23,877 nt of DNA from CBDUEV01 sp965366365 (lineage in GTDB: Bacteria > Actinomycetota > Acidimicrobiia > Spongiisociales > JAENVV01). Below, one piece after another: positions 8,182 to 14,844 of the stretch (the first letter of the stretch is position 1; every line of letters starts with the position of its first letter). A program made the translations under genes and the position numbers. Location of the stretch: contig CBDUEV010000041.1 of assembly GCA_965366365.1 (NCBI GenBank), positions 1-23,877 of the forward strand. Direction: 5' to 3'. The notes under the pieces are model-generated. The model was not told the DNA's origin, did no database searches, and saw only the letters and a list, made by a program, of their open reading frames with translations.

Positions 8182-8236
8182 GAGGCCTTCCTTTCTTGAA
8201 TGGGCCGAATGGCCCGGGGTTCTCGGTCTGGACCTG

Positions 8237-8266
8237 TTGGCCGTCGACGGATGCGTCGTCGGCCAA
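8237..8266 (-). terminator. Long hairpin downstream of the SHOCT-like gene
   Basis: Thirteen positions (8237-8249 against 8254-8266) pair with a single mismatch and a 4-base loop; outer arms are TTGGCC and GGCCAA. It lies 16 bases beyond the minus-strand stop at 8283. There is no T-run, so terminator function is probable but not proven. Confidence 0.45.
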
Positions 8267-8282
8267 GGCGACCGGAGTTGTT

Positions 8283-8537
8283 TCAGTCGGTTTCGATTCC
8301 GAGTTCGACGAAGATTCGATGGCGCTCGGCTTCGTAGTCGGAGTCGGTCAGGTTTCCTGCGGCGTGGCGTTCACTCAGTCGTCGGAAATCTTCCATGAGT
8401 GCTTCCTCGTCGGGAACGTCCTGGTTTTCTGTGTCTTCTGCTGCGGCTTGGCGGCGGATCCGCTTGGCCTCTTGTTTTTCTTCCCGTGCCCGTTCGCGAG
8501 CTCGTTTCGCCATTCCCTCGCGGCCACGTTGCGCCAT
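8283..8537 (-). CDS. Basic coiled-coil protein with SHOCT-like C-terminus
   Basis: Hypothetical 84-residue protein. The N-terminal third is a highly charged helix (MAKRARERAREEKQEAKRIR), probably nucleic-acid or membrane-surface binding. An acidic linker follows, then a C-terminal segment LSERHAAGNLTDSDYEAERH (residues 53-72 or so) that resembles SHOCT domains, which often end small bacterial proteins. The start is uncertain: ATG 8537 has only a weak ribosome site, and ATG 8513 has AGGGA directly against it. The reading frame stays open upstream and looks coding as far as 8638, where a strong AGGAGG-ATG exists in another frame. A missing base or a coupled leader peptide may therefore be involved (see the next entry). 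Confidence 0.6.
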   Translation of the reverse strand: MAQRGREGMAKRARERAREEKQEAKRIRRQAAAEDTENQDVPDEEALMEDFRRLSERHAAGNLTDSDYEAERHRIFVELGIETD

Positions 8538-8638
8538 CAGGTTCTCGCCGTGTGGAATGGGCTCCGTGCACCGGATGTGGAACGTTGGCGCTCGGGGGAT
8601 CGGGTCGCTCGGAGGCGCCTCTTTCGGGTTGTGGGCAT
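8537..8638 (-). other. Short overlapping ORF or frameshifted 5' end of the SHOCT-like gene
   Basis: On the minus strand AGGAGG (8645-8650) precedes ATG 8638 by six bases, one of the best ribosome sites in the window. Read literally, it encodes only 33 residues, very Arg/Ser/Thr-rich, ending in TGATG that overlaps ATG 8537. The frame continuous with the downstream gene instead reads AHNPKEAPPSDPIPR...HIRCTEPIPHGENLM with a higher share of G/C-ending codons (27 of 33 against about 21 of 32). One extra G after the ATG (ATGGCC in place of ATGCCC) would fuse this to the downstream gene. Either a leader peptide coupled to the gene, or a true or sequencing frameshift, explains this. Confidence 0.4.
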
Positions 8639-8650
8639 GATCGACCTCCT

Positions 8651-8958
8651 AGGTCGTACGCCGCGTGCCCGAAATCGGTATCCGGGTATCACTCATCGCG
8701 GTAGATCGAGATGGTCGACAATGCGGAAGTCGGTTCGGCATCTCGACCCGTACCGACTCCTGGTCCAGCTCCCAAGTACTCGAGCTACGGACTCCTGTGG
8801 ACTCGCGAGGAACAAACTTCGGTCCAGCGTGGGAGGGGGAACAACTCGATCCGGAGGCCCGGATGACTTCTACGTTAGCCGATCCTGGGCGATTCGTGAT
8901 GTTTCTCCCTTTGGTGGGCGAGTTCGGGCACCACCAATTGATGTTCGGTGGACGCCGG
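8651..8958. other. Intergenic stretch without a recognisable gene
   Basis: About 310 bases between the photolyase stop and the small-gene cluster. Frames here give only low-complexity Arg/Ser/Pro-rich translations without ribosome sites. I found no tRNA-like T-loop or convincing terminator. It presumably carries the promoter for the small-gene cluster; TAACGT on the minus strand (8873-8878 region) is a possible but unsupported -10. Confidence 0.4.
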
Positions 8959-10404
8959 TCACGTGTCCAGCAGGGTCTGCTGTTCGCCCTCTTTCCTTTT
9001 CCGGCGCGGTTTCTCGGCCGGACCGCCCTCGATATCGACACCCGTCCGTGTTGCGATCTTTCCCACATACGCTTCGGGATCGGCTTTGCGTTCCAAGCCT
9101 CCCGCCGTCATGTACCGCACGGTTCCGAAGATCTCTCGCTCCTGCCAAGGCCGGTCATGGAGCCCGAAGACCCATCCGACCCCGGTGTAGGAGTTGGGAT
9201 CTCGTCCATCGAGGAGATATTTGTTGTTGAGGTACAGGGCCGTGCGGAAGGCGTACTCGGGCGTTCCTGTCCACTCGAGGATCTTCTTGCCCCAGTACAT
9301 GCGCATGTAGTTGTGCATGTAGCCCATCTCGCGCATTTCGACCATGGCGGCATTCCAGTACCGGTCGTGGGTTTCGGCATTCTCCAACTCGGTACGGGTG
9401 TAGAGGTGTCTGCGCTCGTCGTTGCGGTGGTTGTCCATGGTCTTGCGCGCCCACTCGGGCAGGGCCGAGTATTTGTCGTAGTCCGGCTCGTACCAGGCGT
9501 AGTTGAAGGCCAACTCGCGCCGCACGATCAGCTCCTCGAGAAAAGTCTCGATCTGAGACGGCGAGGCGCCGGAAGCGCGCGCCTGGAGAGCGATCTCGAC
9601 CGGTGAGATATGGCCGTAGTGCAAGTACATCGACAGAAACGAGGTGTCGTCGGTCTGAGGCTGGTTGCGATGCTGCTCGTACACCCCGAAACGGTCGGTG
9701 AGGAATCGTTCAAGCGCTTCCTGCGCCTCGAACATGCCACCCCTATGAAGGTGTGACACACTCGGCACCGACCGATCGACAGTCATGGACGCCAGGACGT
9801 CGTCGACGTCGGATACATCCTCACCTTCGATGGGCATGTCGACCGAGCCGTGCTCGACGGATTCGGGTTCGGAGGCGACCAAGAATCGGTCGAGTTGGCG
9901 ATGGATCTTCGGTCGGATGGTACGAGCCGCATACTCGCGTTTCTCGCTGGCCGTCTCGACCGGCACGACGAGGTCGCCCTCCACTTCGGTGACCGGCGCT
10001 TCCACGGCGTCCGTCACCTGTTCCCGCCAGGCGCGCAGGTGACGGAGGTAGCCCCGATCCATCACGACGGCCCGGGCGCGCTGGGCGAGATCGATCGCCA
10101 CCTCGGCCGGTGCCCCCCGACGGACCACGAGCTTGATGTTGCGGCGTTGCAGCGCTGTGGAGACGGCCGCCAGGCCCTCCAACAGGAAGCGATAATGTCG
10201 CTCGGACGCCTCCGGGTAGTCGTCGGTGAGTCCGAAGCACACCACGAGGGGGCTCTCGAGCCGATTCGCCTCGGCGATGGCGAACTCGAGGGCGGGGTTG
10301 AAGGTCGATCTGACCGAGGCTTGCATCCAGTAGAGGACGTAGTCCCCTGCCGGCGGCTCCGAATCAGTCAGGAAGTGGATGCGGGCCGGGTCTACGGACG
10401 TCAT
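8959..10404 (-). CDS. phr: Class II CPD deoxyribodipyrimidine photolyase
   Basis: Light-driven repair of cyclobutane pyrimidine dimers using FADH-. The 481-residue length is normal. The N-terminal Rossmann-like photolyase domain begins YVLYWMQASVRSTFNPALEF (about 22-41), typical of class II enzymes. The C-terminal FAD domain has MYWGKKILEW (about 367-376) and NNKYLLDGRDPNSYTGVGW (about 390-408), then FGLHDRPWQEREIFGTVRYM, all class II hallmarks and distinct from class I. A basic tail (KPRRKRKEGEQQ) ends the protein. ATG 10404 has GGAGAG upstream. The gene is divergent from the antiporter, separated by 128 bases, and appears to stand alone; the downstream small-gene cluster is more than 300 bases away. 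Antenna chromophore type cannot be told. Confidence 0.95.
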   Translation of the reverse strand: MTSVDPARIHFLTDSEPPAGDYVLYWMQASVRSTFNPALEFAIAEANRLESPLVVCFGLTDDYPEASERHYRFLLEGLAAVSTALQRRNIKLVVRRGAPAEVAIDLAQRARAVVMDRGYLRHLRAWREQVTDAVEAPVTEVEGDLVVPVETASEKREYAARTIRPKIHRQLDRFLVASEPESVEHGSVDMPIEGEDVSDVDDVLASMTVDRSVPSVSHLHRGGMFEAQEALERFLTDRFGVYEQHRNQPQTDDTSFLSMYLHYGHISPVEIALQARASGASPSQIETFLEELIVRRELAFNYAWYEPDYDKYSALPEWARKTMDNHRNDERRHLYTRTELENAETHDRYWNAAMVEMREMGYMHNYMRMYWGKKILEWTGTPEYAFRTALYLNNKYLLDGRDPNSYTGVGWVFGLHDRPWQEREIFGTVRYMTAGGLERKADPEAYVGKIATRTGVDIEGGPAEKPRRKRKEGEQQTLLDT

Positions 10405-10532
10405 CAGATGCTCTCCGTCGGCCGTCGGGACTGTTGGGCCACAGCGTAGTCGGAAGCCTCGGGCGCTCCGACAGGACGCGCCATCGATGTATCGGGCCGC
10501 TACCGTACTGCGTCATTCTTCGAGGAGCGCCG

Positions 10533-12368
10533 ATGATCGACCCGATAGTCCAACTGACGGGACTCGTGGTAGCCACCGTTGGCGCCAACTGGGTGGCGTC
10601 ACGGTTGCGAATCCCATCGATCCTTCCGCTGCTCGGTTTTGGCCTCCTGGTCGGTCCGGTGCTCGGCTGGGTGGATCCTGACGGTCTGATCGGGGAGCTT
10701 CTCGCTCCGGCCGTGGCACTGGCGGTGGGAATCATCCTGTTCGAGGGGGGCTTGAGCCTGCGCATTCGGGAGGTCGAGGGCCGTCAGCGGGTCATTTGGT
10801 TGCTCGTCACCGTCGGCGTGATCATCACCTGGGTGGTCGGGGCGGCCGCCACTTTCTACTTCACCGACCTATCGGTGGGGGTGTCGCTCCTCGTGGGGGC
10901 GATTCTCGTCGTGTCGGGGCCGACCGTGGTGGGGCCGATGTTGCAGAGTGTCCGCCCGACCCGCGGTGTTTCGTCGGTTCTCAAGTGGGAGAGCATCTTC
11001 ATCGACCCGATCGGCGCCATGGTGGCGGTCCTCACCTTCGACGCCTTGCTGGCCGGCTCATCCGGGGTGGAACCAAGTGAGGTGGCGCTCGAGGTCGTGC
11101 GATTCCTCGGTGTCGGCATTCTCATCGCAGCCGTCGTGTCGGTTCCCACCATCGCCGCGTTGCGACGTCACCTGCTTCCCGAGCGGCTCCTGCCATGGTT
11201 TGGGATAGCGGCCGCCATGGTCGCCTACACCGCCGCAGATGTGATCGTGCCGGAAGCAGGACTGCTGGCCGCCACAGGGCTCGGGCTTGCCCTCGCCAAC
11301 CATCATCGCGCTCGGACGGAACAAATCATCCGGTTCGCCGAGGAGGTGCGCGTTCTACTCATCGGGGTGCTGTTCATCGTCCTGAGCGCCCGACTCACTC
11401 GCACCCAGCTCGGCGACATCGGGCTTGGCGCCGTTGGGTTGATCGCCGCACTGATGCTGGTGGCTCGCCCGCTCAGTGTGGCGGTGGCCACGATCGGCTC
11501 GAACCTCAAACGCAATGAGCGGTGGTTTCTGGCCGGACTGGCGCCTCGAGGCATCGTGGCTGCTGCGATCGCCTCGATCTTCGCCATCGAACTCGAGGAA
11601 GCGGGCGTGGAAGGTGCCGAGTCGCTCGCCCCGCTCGTCTTCGCAGTGATCGTGGCGACGGTGGTCATCTACGGCCTGGGCGCCGGGCCCCTGGCTCGGC
11701 GGCTCGGGTTGGCAGCCCGACATCAGGAAGGTGTTCTGATCCTCGGGGCAGGCCCGGTGGAAAGGGCCGTGGCCGGTGCCTTCGACCGGGCGGGTATCAC
11801 CGTGGTCATCGCCACCGTCAACCGCGAGAAGGAGAGCGCAGCCAGGATGGCCGGCCACACCACGTTCTTCGGCAACGTGCTGGACGAAAACGTCGACCTC
11901 AGTCTCGACCTGGCCGGCGTGGGTCGCTTGATGGCCCTCACCCCCAACGACGAAGTGAACACCCTGGCAGCACGTCGGTTCGCCGACATGTTCGGCGCCG
12001 CGGAGACGTACCAGATGGCCGCCCAGCCACTCACCCCTGGTATCGACAGTGGCGCCGCCGACCTCGGCGGGCGCGTGTTGTTCAGCAACGATTTGGACTA
12101 CCACACCTTCGAGGCTCTCCTGGACGAGGGAGCCACGTTGCGTTCGACATCACTGTCGGATGTCTTCGGTCCATCTGAGTTCCGAGCCGAACACGGAGAT
12201 TCCGCACAGGTGCTCTTCGTGATTCGCGGTGGGCGGGTACGGGTGGCCACCGCCGATCAGACCGCTTCGCTCCTGGCGGGGGCCGCTCCCGGCGACGAGC
12301 TGATCTGGATCAGACGCGACCCCATCCCCAGTTCTCCTGTTCCGAGCGCTCCTGAAGCATCCCAATAG
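10533..12368 (+). CDS. Cation:proton antiporter (CPA1/NhaP-like) with TrkA-N-like domain
   Basis: Inner-membrane Na+ or K+/H+ exchanger, 611 residues. Residues 1 to about 390 hold roughly a dozen hydrophobic segments with family motifs IILFEGGLSLRIRE (67-80), VVSGPTVVGP (126-135) and KWESIFIDPIGAM (151-163); Asp158 is in the ion-binding position. A cytoplasmic part follows with a Rossmann-like TrkA-N/RCK segment starting GVLILGAGPVERAVAG (about 400-415), suggesting nucleotide- or ion-controlled gating, and a further C-terminal regulatory part. I chose ATG 10533 because GAGGAG lies five bases upstream (10522-10527) and the membrane protein then begins properly; the longer ORF adds an Arg/Cys-rich non-membrane stretch. 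Ion specificity is unknown. An acetyltransferase gene starts nine bases downstream. Confidence 0.9.
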   Translation: MIDPIVQLTGLVVATVGANWVASRLRIPSILPLLGFGLLVGPVLGWVDPDGLIGELLAPAVALAVGIILFEGGLSLRIREVEGRQRVIWLLVTVGVIITWVVGAAATFYFTDLSVGVSLLVGAILVVSGPTVVGPMLQSVRPTRGVSSVLKWESIFIDPIGAMVAVLTFDALLAGSSGVEPSEVALEVVRFLGVGILIAAVVSVPTIAALRRHLLPERLLPWFGIAAAMVAYTAADVIVPEAGLLAATGLGLALANHHRARTEQIIRFAEEVRVLLIGVLFIVLSARLTRTQLGDIGLGAVGLIAALMLVARPLSVAVATIGSNLKRNERWFLAGLAPRGIVAAAIASIFAIELEEAGVEGAESLAPLVFAVIVATVVIYGLGAGPLARRLGLAARHQEGVLILGAGPVERAVAGAFDRAGITVVIATVNREKESAARMAGHTTFFGNVLDENVDLSLDLAGVGRLMALTPNDEVNTLAARRFADMFGAAETYQMAAQPLTPGIDSGAADLGGRVLFSNDLDYHTFEALLDEGATLRSTSLSDVFGPSEFRAEHGDSAQVLFVIRGGRVRVATADQTASLLAGAAPGDELIWIRRDPIPSSPVPSAPEASQ

Positions 12369-12371
12369 ACT
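12366..12371 (+). promoter_or_regulatory. Candidate -10 box (TAGACT) for a leaderless acetyltransferase transcript
   Basis: TAGACT begins with the antiporter's own stop codon and ends exactly six bases before ATG 12378, which has no Shine-Dalgarno sequence. This geometry places the first transcribed base on the A of the ATG. No clear -35. Confidence 0.35.
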
Positions 12372-12377
12372 GTCCCC

Positions 12378-12827
12378 ATGTCCGGAGAGCCCATCGAGGT
12401 TGAACTCGTCGAGATCGACCCGGAGAACTGGCGGGAGGTGGCAGCCGTCACTCCGCGCGGCGATCAGATGCAGTTCGTGGCGCCGACCACCTACTACCTC
12501 TGCCTCAGTCATTTCGGAGGAGAATGGAACTGCCTGGCGGTGAGCGTCCTAGGCAAGATCGTCGGCCACGTGATGTGGGCACTGGAAGAGCACACGGCCT
12601 GGATCGGGGGAGTGGTGATCGACGCGGCGCGCCAGAACCAGGGGATCGGGCGAGCCGCGATGGACGCCCTGTCGGCCCGGCTGGTCGATCAGCTCGGCAT
12701 CGAAGAACTCGCCCTGTCCTACCAGCCGGCCAACGTGGTGGCTCGTCGGCTCTATGCGGACCTCGGGTTCGTCGAAACCGGCGAAGTGGAAGAGGACGAG
12801 GTGGTGGCGAGAAAGCCGATCCGGTGA
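12378..12827 (+). CDS. GNAT family N-acetyltransferase
   Basis: Single-domain acetyl-CoA-dependent N-acetyltransferase (149 residues). The acetyl-CoA pyrophosphate-binding loop is RQNQGIGRAA (85-94), preceded by the beta strand AWIGGVVID. The later QPANVVARRLYADLGFVETG (116-135) is the typical GNAT motif B, with Asn119 before the RRLYADLGF helix. The N-terminal segment SGEPIEVELVEIDPENWREV resembles spermidine/diamine acetyltransferase-like members, but the substrate is not readable. The gene lacks a ribosome-binding site and may be translated leaderlessly. Its stop overlaps a downstream GTG (GTGA), linking it to an uncharacterised ORF. Confidence 0.9.
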   Translation: MSGEPIEVELVEIDPENWREVAAVTPRGDQMQFVAPTTYYLCLSHFGGEWNCLAVSVLGKIVGHVMWALEEHTAWIGGVVIDAARQNQGIGRAAMDALSARLVDQLGIEELALSYQPANVVARRLYADLGFVETGEVEEDEVVARKPIR

Positions 12828-13210
12828 AGAACCGCCTCAAAGTGTTGGTTCTGTCGGTGGCGAATCTGCGGACCGCCGGTGCCGATGTCACGTTCCTCGT
12901 GTACGACGGCGACGAATTCAACACTCTCTTCACCGAGGCGAACCTCCCCAATCTTGCGCCACATCGGCCCGGCACCGGCAATGCGGACAGGGGTGCTCTC
13001 ATCAGGGACCTGGCGGAAGGGCGCGCTACGTCCGTCGCCCCTTGGCCACAGGTTCACTCTCGCTCGCCGACGGCCACCCTGGTTCAAGCAAAGGCGGTCG
13101 TCGCTTGGAACGCGCTCCAGGCAGCCGCCCGAGCATCCGAGCACGTTGTCTCGATTCACCCCAACTACAGATCACGATGGTCAGTCGGGCAGCCTCTCTC
13201 TCGAGACTGA
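12824..13210 (+). CDS. Uncharacterised ORF coupled to the acetyltransferase
   Basis: A 128-residue reading frame starting at GTG in a GTGA overlap with the acetyltransferase. I recognise no family. The first half (KNRLKVLVLSVANLRTAGAD, VTFLVYDGDEFNTLFTEANL) uses codons strongly biased to G or C in third position like real genes nearby; the last third (from about 13090) loses that bias and ends in a region next to a broken SLH gene. It may be a genuine small gene, a truncated one, or read-through from decayed DNA. No signal peptide is evident and the other frames across the first half look worse. Confidence 0.4.
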   Translation: MKNRLKVLVLSVANLRTAGADVTFLVYDGDEFNTLFTEANLPNLAPHRPGTGNADRGALIRDLAEGRATSVAPWPQVHSRSPTATLVQAKAVVAWNALQAAARASEHVVSIHPNYRSRWSVGQPLSRD

Positions 13211-13221
13211 CCGGCACTTCG

Positions 13222-13451
13222 GCGGACGCATCGATGCCCGCATTCCTGGTACGGGCGTTCGGTTGCTCGGACGAAGGAGGGGTGATCTTTCGTGGACGAC
13301 AAGACTTCAATCTTCGACAACCGACATCGATCGGTTGGCGGGCGCCGGAATCTGGCGCGGCTGCCCCGCCACTCAACGACCGTTTCTGTCCGGAAGATCG
13401 GTCACCAGGGCTGAGATAGCCGCCTTCCTCCACCGCGCCTCGGGGGAGTGA
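13222..13451 (+). pseudogene. Frame-broken remnant of an SLH-repeat surface protein
   Basis: No single frame is open, but pieces in successive frames rebuild the end of an SLH-type (S-layer homology) protein: ADASMPAFLVRAFG (ATG 13234, frame 1), FVDDKTSIFDN (from 13289, frame 2), DIDRLAGAGIWRGC (frame 3), PPLNDRFCPEDR (frame 1) and VTRAEIAAFLHRASGE then stop (frame 3). In intact members these follow in one frame: ...FVDD...DIDRLAAAGITRGC...NDRFCPEDRVTRAEMAAFLHRA. At least three frame changes are needed. Such repeats bind cell-wall polymers at the C-terminus of exported proteins. The rest of the parent gene upstream is missing or unrecognisable. Clustered sequencing errors could in theory mimic this. 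Confidence 0.7.
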
Positions 13452-13600
13452 CACTGGCCGCTGAGTCGGCGAGCCCGGCATCCAGGCAGAATGGTCGAAA
13501 AGCACTGGTGCTTGCGACCGGGGATGAGGACGATTGACGTGACGCCGGAGGATGCGGCGCTCGTGCTGGCTGTGAGGCCGGCGTCGAAGGAGCTTTCACG

Positions 13601-14605
13601 TTGCCCACATCCGTGCGAATCTTCGCAGCGCTTTCTGTCTTGCTTCTCGGGGTGATCGCCGGAGTCTCCAGCGCGCCCGGTTCTGCGGCCGCTTTGATGG
13701 CTGAACCCGAACCGGACCTGCAGGTGATCATGCCGTCCTCGGATATTCACCAGCACGAAGTCTTTCAGCTGGTCGTGGCGGTCTCCAACCCGGGAGCCGT
13801 TGCCTTCCAAGAGGTGATGGTGGTCGGGGCGTACAGTGATTGCCTCTCGAGCTCCTTTTCTGGACCGGCCGAGACGGTCGGGAACAATGATGAGTTCCTC
13901 GACCCGGGCGAAGAATGGAGATTCGAGGCTACCTGTCGGGCCTCGATGGGGATCGTCGGGGTCACGGTTTCGGCGCTCGACATGCTCGGAAACCTCGTCG
14001 CGGTCACATCGCTCCCCATCGAGTTCGAACCGCTATCTGCCCTCTTGGTTGAAGTGGCGCCCTCCGCGACCAGGGTGCCGATAGGCGGCGAGGTGATGTG
14101 GACGGTGACGGTCACCAATTTGTCGACAACCCTGCTGAACGGCGTTGGGGCAGAAGGTCGTCTCCTCTATACAGAGTGGACAGGACCCATTCCCAACATA
14201 CCGTTGACTCCTGTCGAGAGAGGCAACGGCGATGACGTCCTCGATCCCGGGGAAGTCTGGTCATTCGCCCTGACCACTACGCTCTTCGACGACCGCTTCC
14301 TCGAGGTCGGTATCATCGCCAAACCGCATGAAACAGAGGCAGCATGGTTCGGGCAGACCGAGCACTCGGCACTGGTTTCTGTGGTCGAGCCCTCGACTCC
14401 GGACACCACGCAGCCGGAGACCTTGATTCCGAATGCGGAGGACATCGCCTACCCGGATGCGCCGGAGGCCGTCGATGCTGCACCGAGCATGCTTCCCTAC
14501 ACTGGCCTCCCAGTGGCGCTGGCGGTGGTTCTCTCCTTCGTAGGGATGGCGACCGGGTTCGGCGTTGTGAGAGCCGCTCGGGTTCTGAAGAATCGAGGGC
14601 GCTAG
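13601..14605 (+). CDS. Sortase-substrate surface protein (LPYTG) with DUF11-like repeats
   Basis: Predicted cell-wall-anchored protein, 334 residues, starting at TTG 13601 with AAGGAG at 13587-13592. A signal peptide spans about 1-31 (RIFAALSVLLLGVIAGVSSA). Two beta-sandwich modules follow, each with the same acidic motif: NNDEFLDPGEEWRF (95-108) and NGDDVLDPGEVWSF (209-222), the pattern of DUF11/CARDB-type surface repeats, possibly calcium binding. One Cys pair (81 and 112) may form a disulfide. A Thr/Pro/Glu linker leads to LPYTG (298-302), a hydrophobic helix and the basic tail RAARVLKNRGR: a complete sorting signal. No sortase gene is in this window. Its stop codon overlaps that of the opposing ACP gene (CTAG). 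Confidence 0.82.
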   Translation: MPTSVRIFAALSVLLLGVIAGVSSAPGSAAALMAEPEPDLQVIMPSSDIHQHEVFQLVVAVSNPGAVAFQEVMVVGAYSDCLSSSFSGPAETVGNNDEFLDPGEEWRFEATCRASMGIVGVTVSALDMLGNLVAVTSLPIEFEPLSALLVEVAPSATRVPIGGEVMWTVTVTNLSTTLLNGVGAEGRLLYTEWTGPIPNIPLTPVERGNGDDVLDPGEVWSFALTTTLFDDRFLEVGIIAKPHETEAAWFGQTEHSALVSVVEPSTPDTTQPETLIPNAEDIAYPDAPEAVDAAPSMLPYTGLPVALAVVLSFVGMATGFGVVRAARVLKNRGR

Positions 14606-14844
14606 GCGGCCCCCATCAGGTACTCGACGGCCCCATTGAGCGTCATCAGCTTCGGATAGTCCCGTTCGGGGATTTCGATTCCGGTTTCCTTGTTGATCCC
14701 CAGCATCCATGTCAGATAGTCCATGGAGTCGAGATCCAGCTGCTCCGTGAAATCGACGTCTGGAGCGATGTCGGCTGGATTCACCTCGGGGGCGACGTCC
14801 GCCAGTACCTCGAGAACGACGGCACGCATGTCGACTGCATTCAT
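14602..14844 (-). CDS. Acyl carrier protein
   Basis: Stand-alone 80-residue acyl carrier protein. The phosphopantetheine attachment site is Ser40 in EQLDLDSMDYLTWM, with the usual helix arrangement and acidic composition; DSM replaces the commoner DSL. It is the last gene of the acetyl-CoA synthetase/2-oxoacid dehydrogenase operon: its ATG (14844) overlaps the E2 stop in an ATGA junction, with GGAG slightly upstream inside the E2 gene. ORF extensions upstream lie inside the E2 gene and are not used. Its 3' end overlaps the opposing stop codon by sharing CTAG. A dedicated role with the dehydrogenase complex (octanoyl supply for lipoylation, or acyl acceptor) is inferred from position only. Confidence 0.9.
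   Translation of the reverse strand: MNAVDMRAVVLEVLADVAPEVNPADIAPDVDFTEQLDLDSMDYLTWMLGINKETGIEIPERDYPKLMTLNGAVEYLMGAA

Noticed and set aside
8651..8958. Possible RNA gene in the intergenic gap
   Set aside because: I looked for a T-loop and acceptor pairing and for extended stems; only short chance pairings were found.
8649..9068. 139-codon minus-strand frame covering the gap after the photolyase
   Set aside because: Starts inside the photolyase gene in another frame, has no ribosome site and an Arg/Ser/Pro-rich random-looking sequence.
8196..9230. 344-codon plus-strand open frame across the SHOCT-like gene, the gap and the photolyase 3' end
   Set aside because: It crosses unrelated minus-strand genes and gives a Cys/Arg/Phe-rich product without homology; a chance opening in GC-rich DNA.
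10434..10532. N-terminal extension of the antiporter
   Set aside because: Polar Arg/Cys-rich residues before the first membrane helix; the GAGGAG site points to ATG 10533.
12505..13159. Minus-strand open frames opposite the acetyltransferase and orphan ORF
   Set aside because: Opposite a clear GNAT gene; low-complexity Arg/Pro/Ser composition and no start signal.
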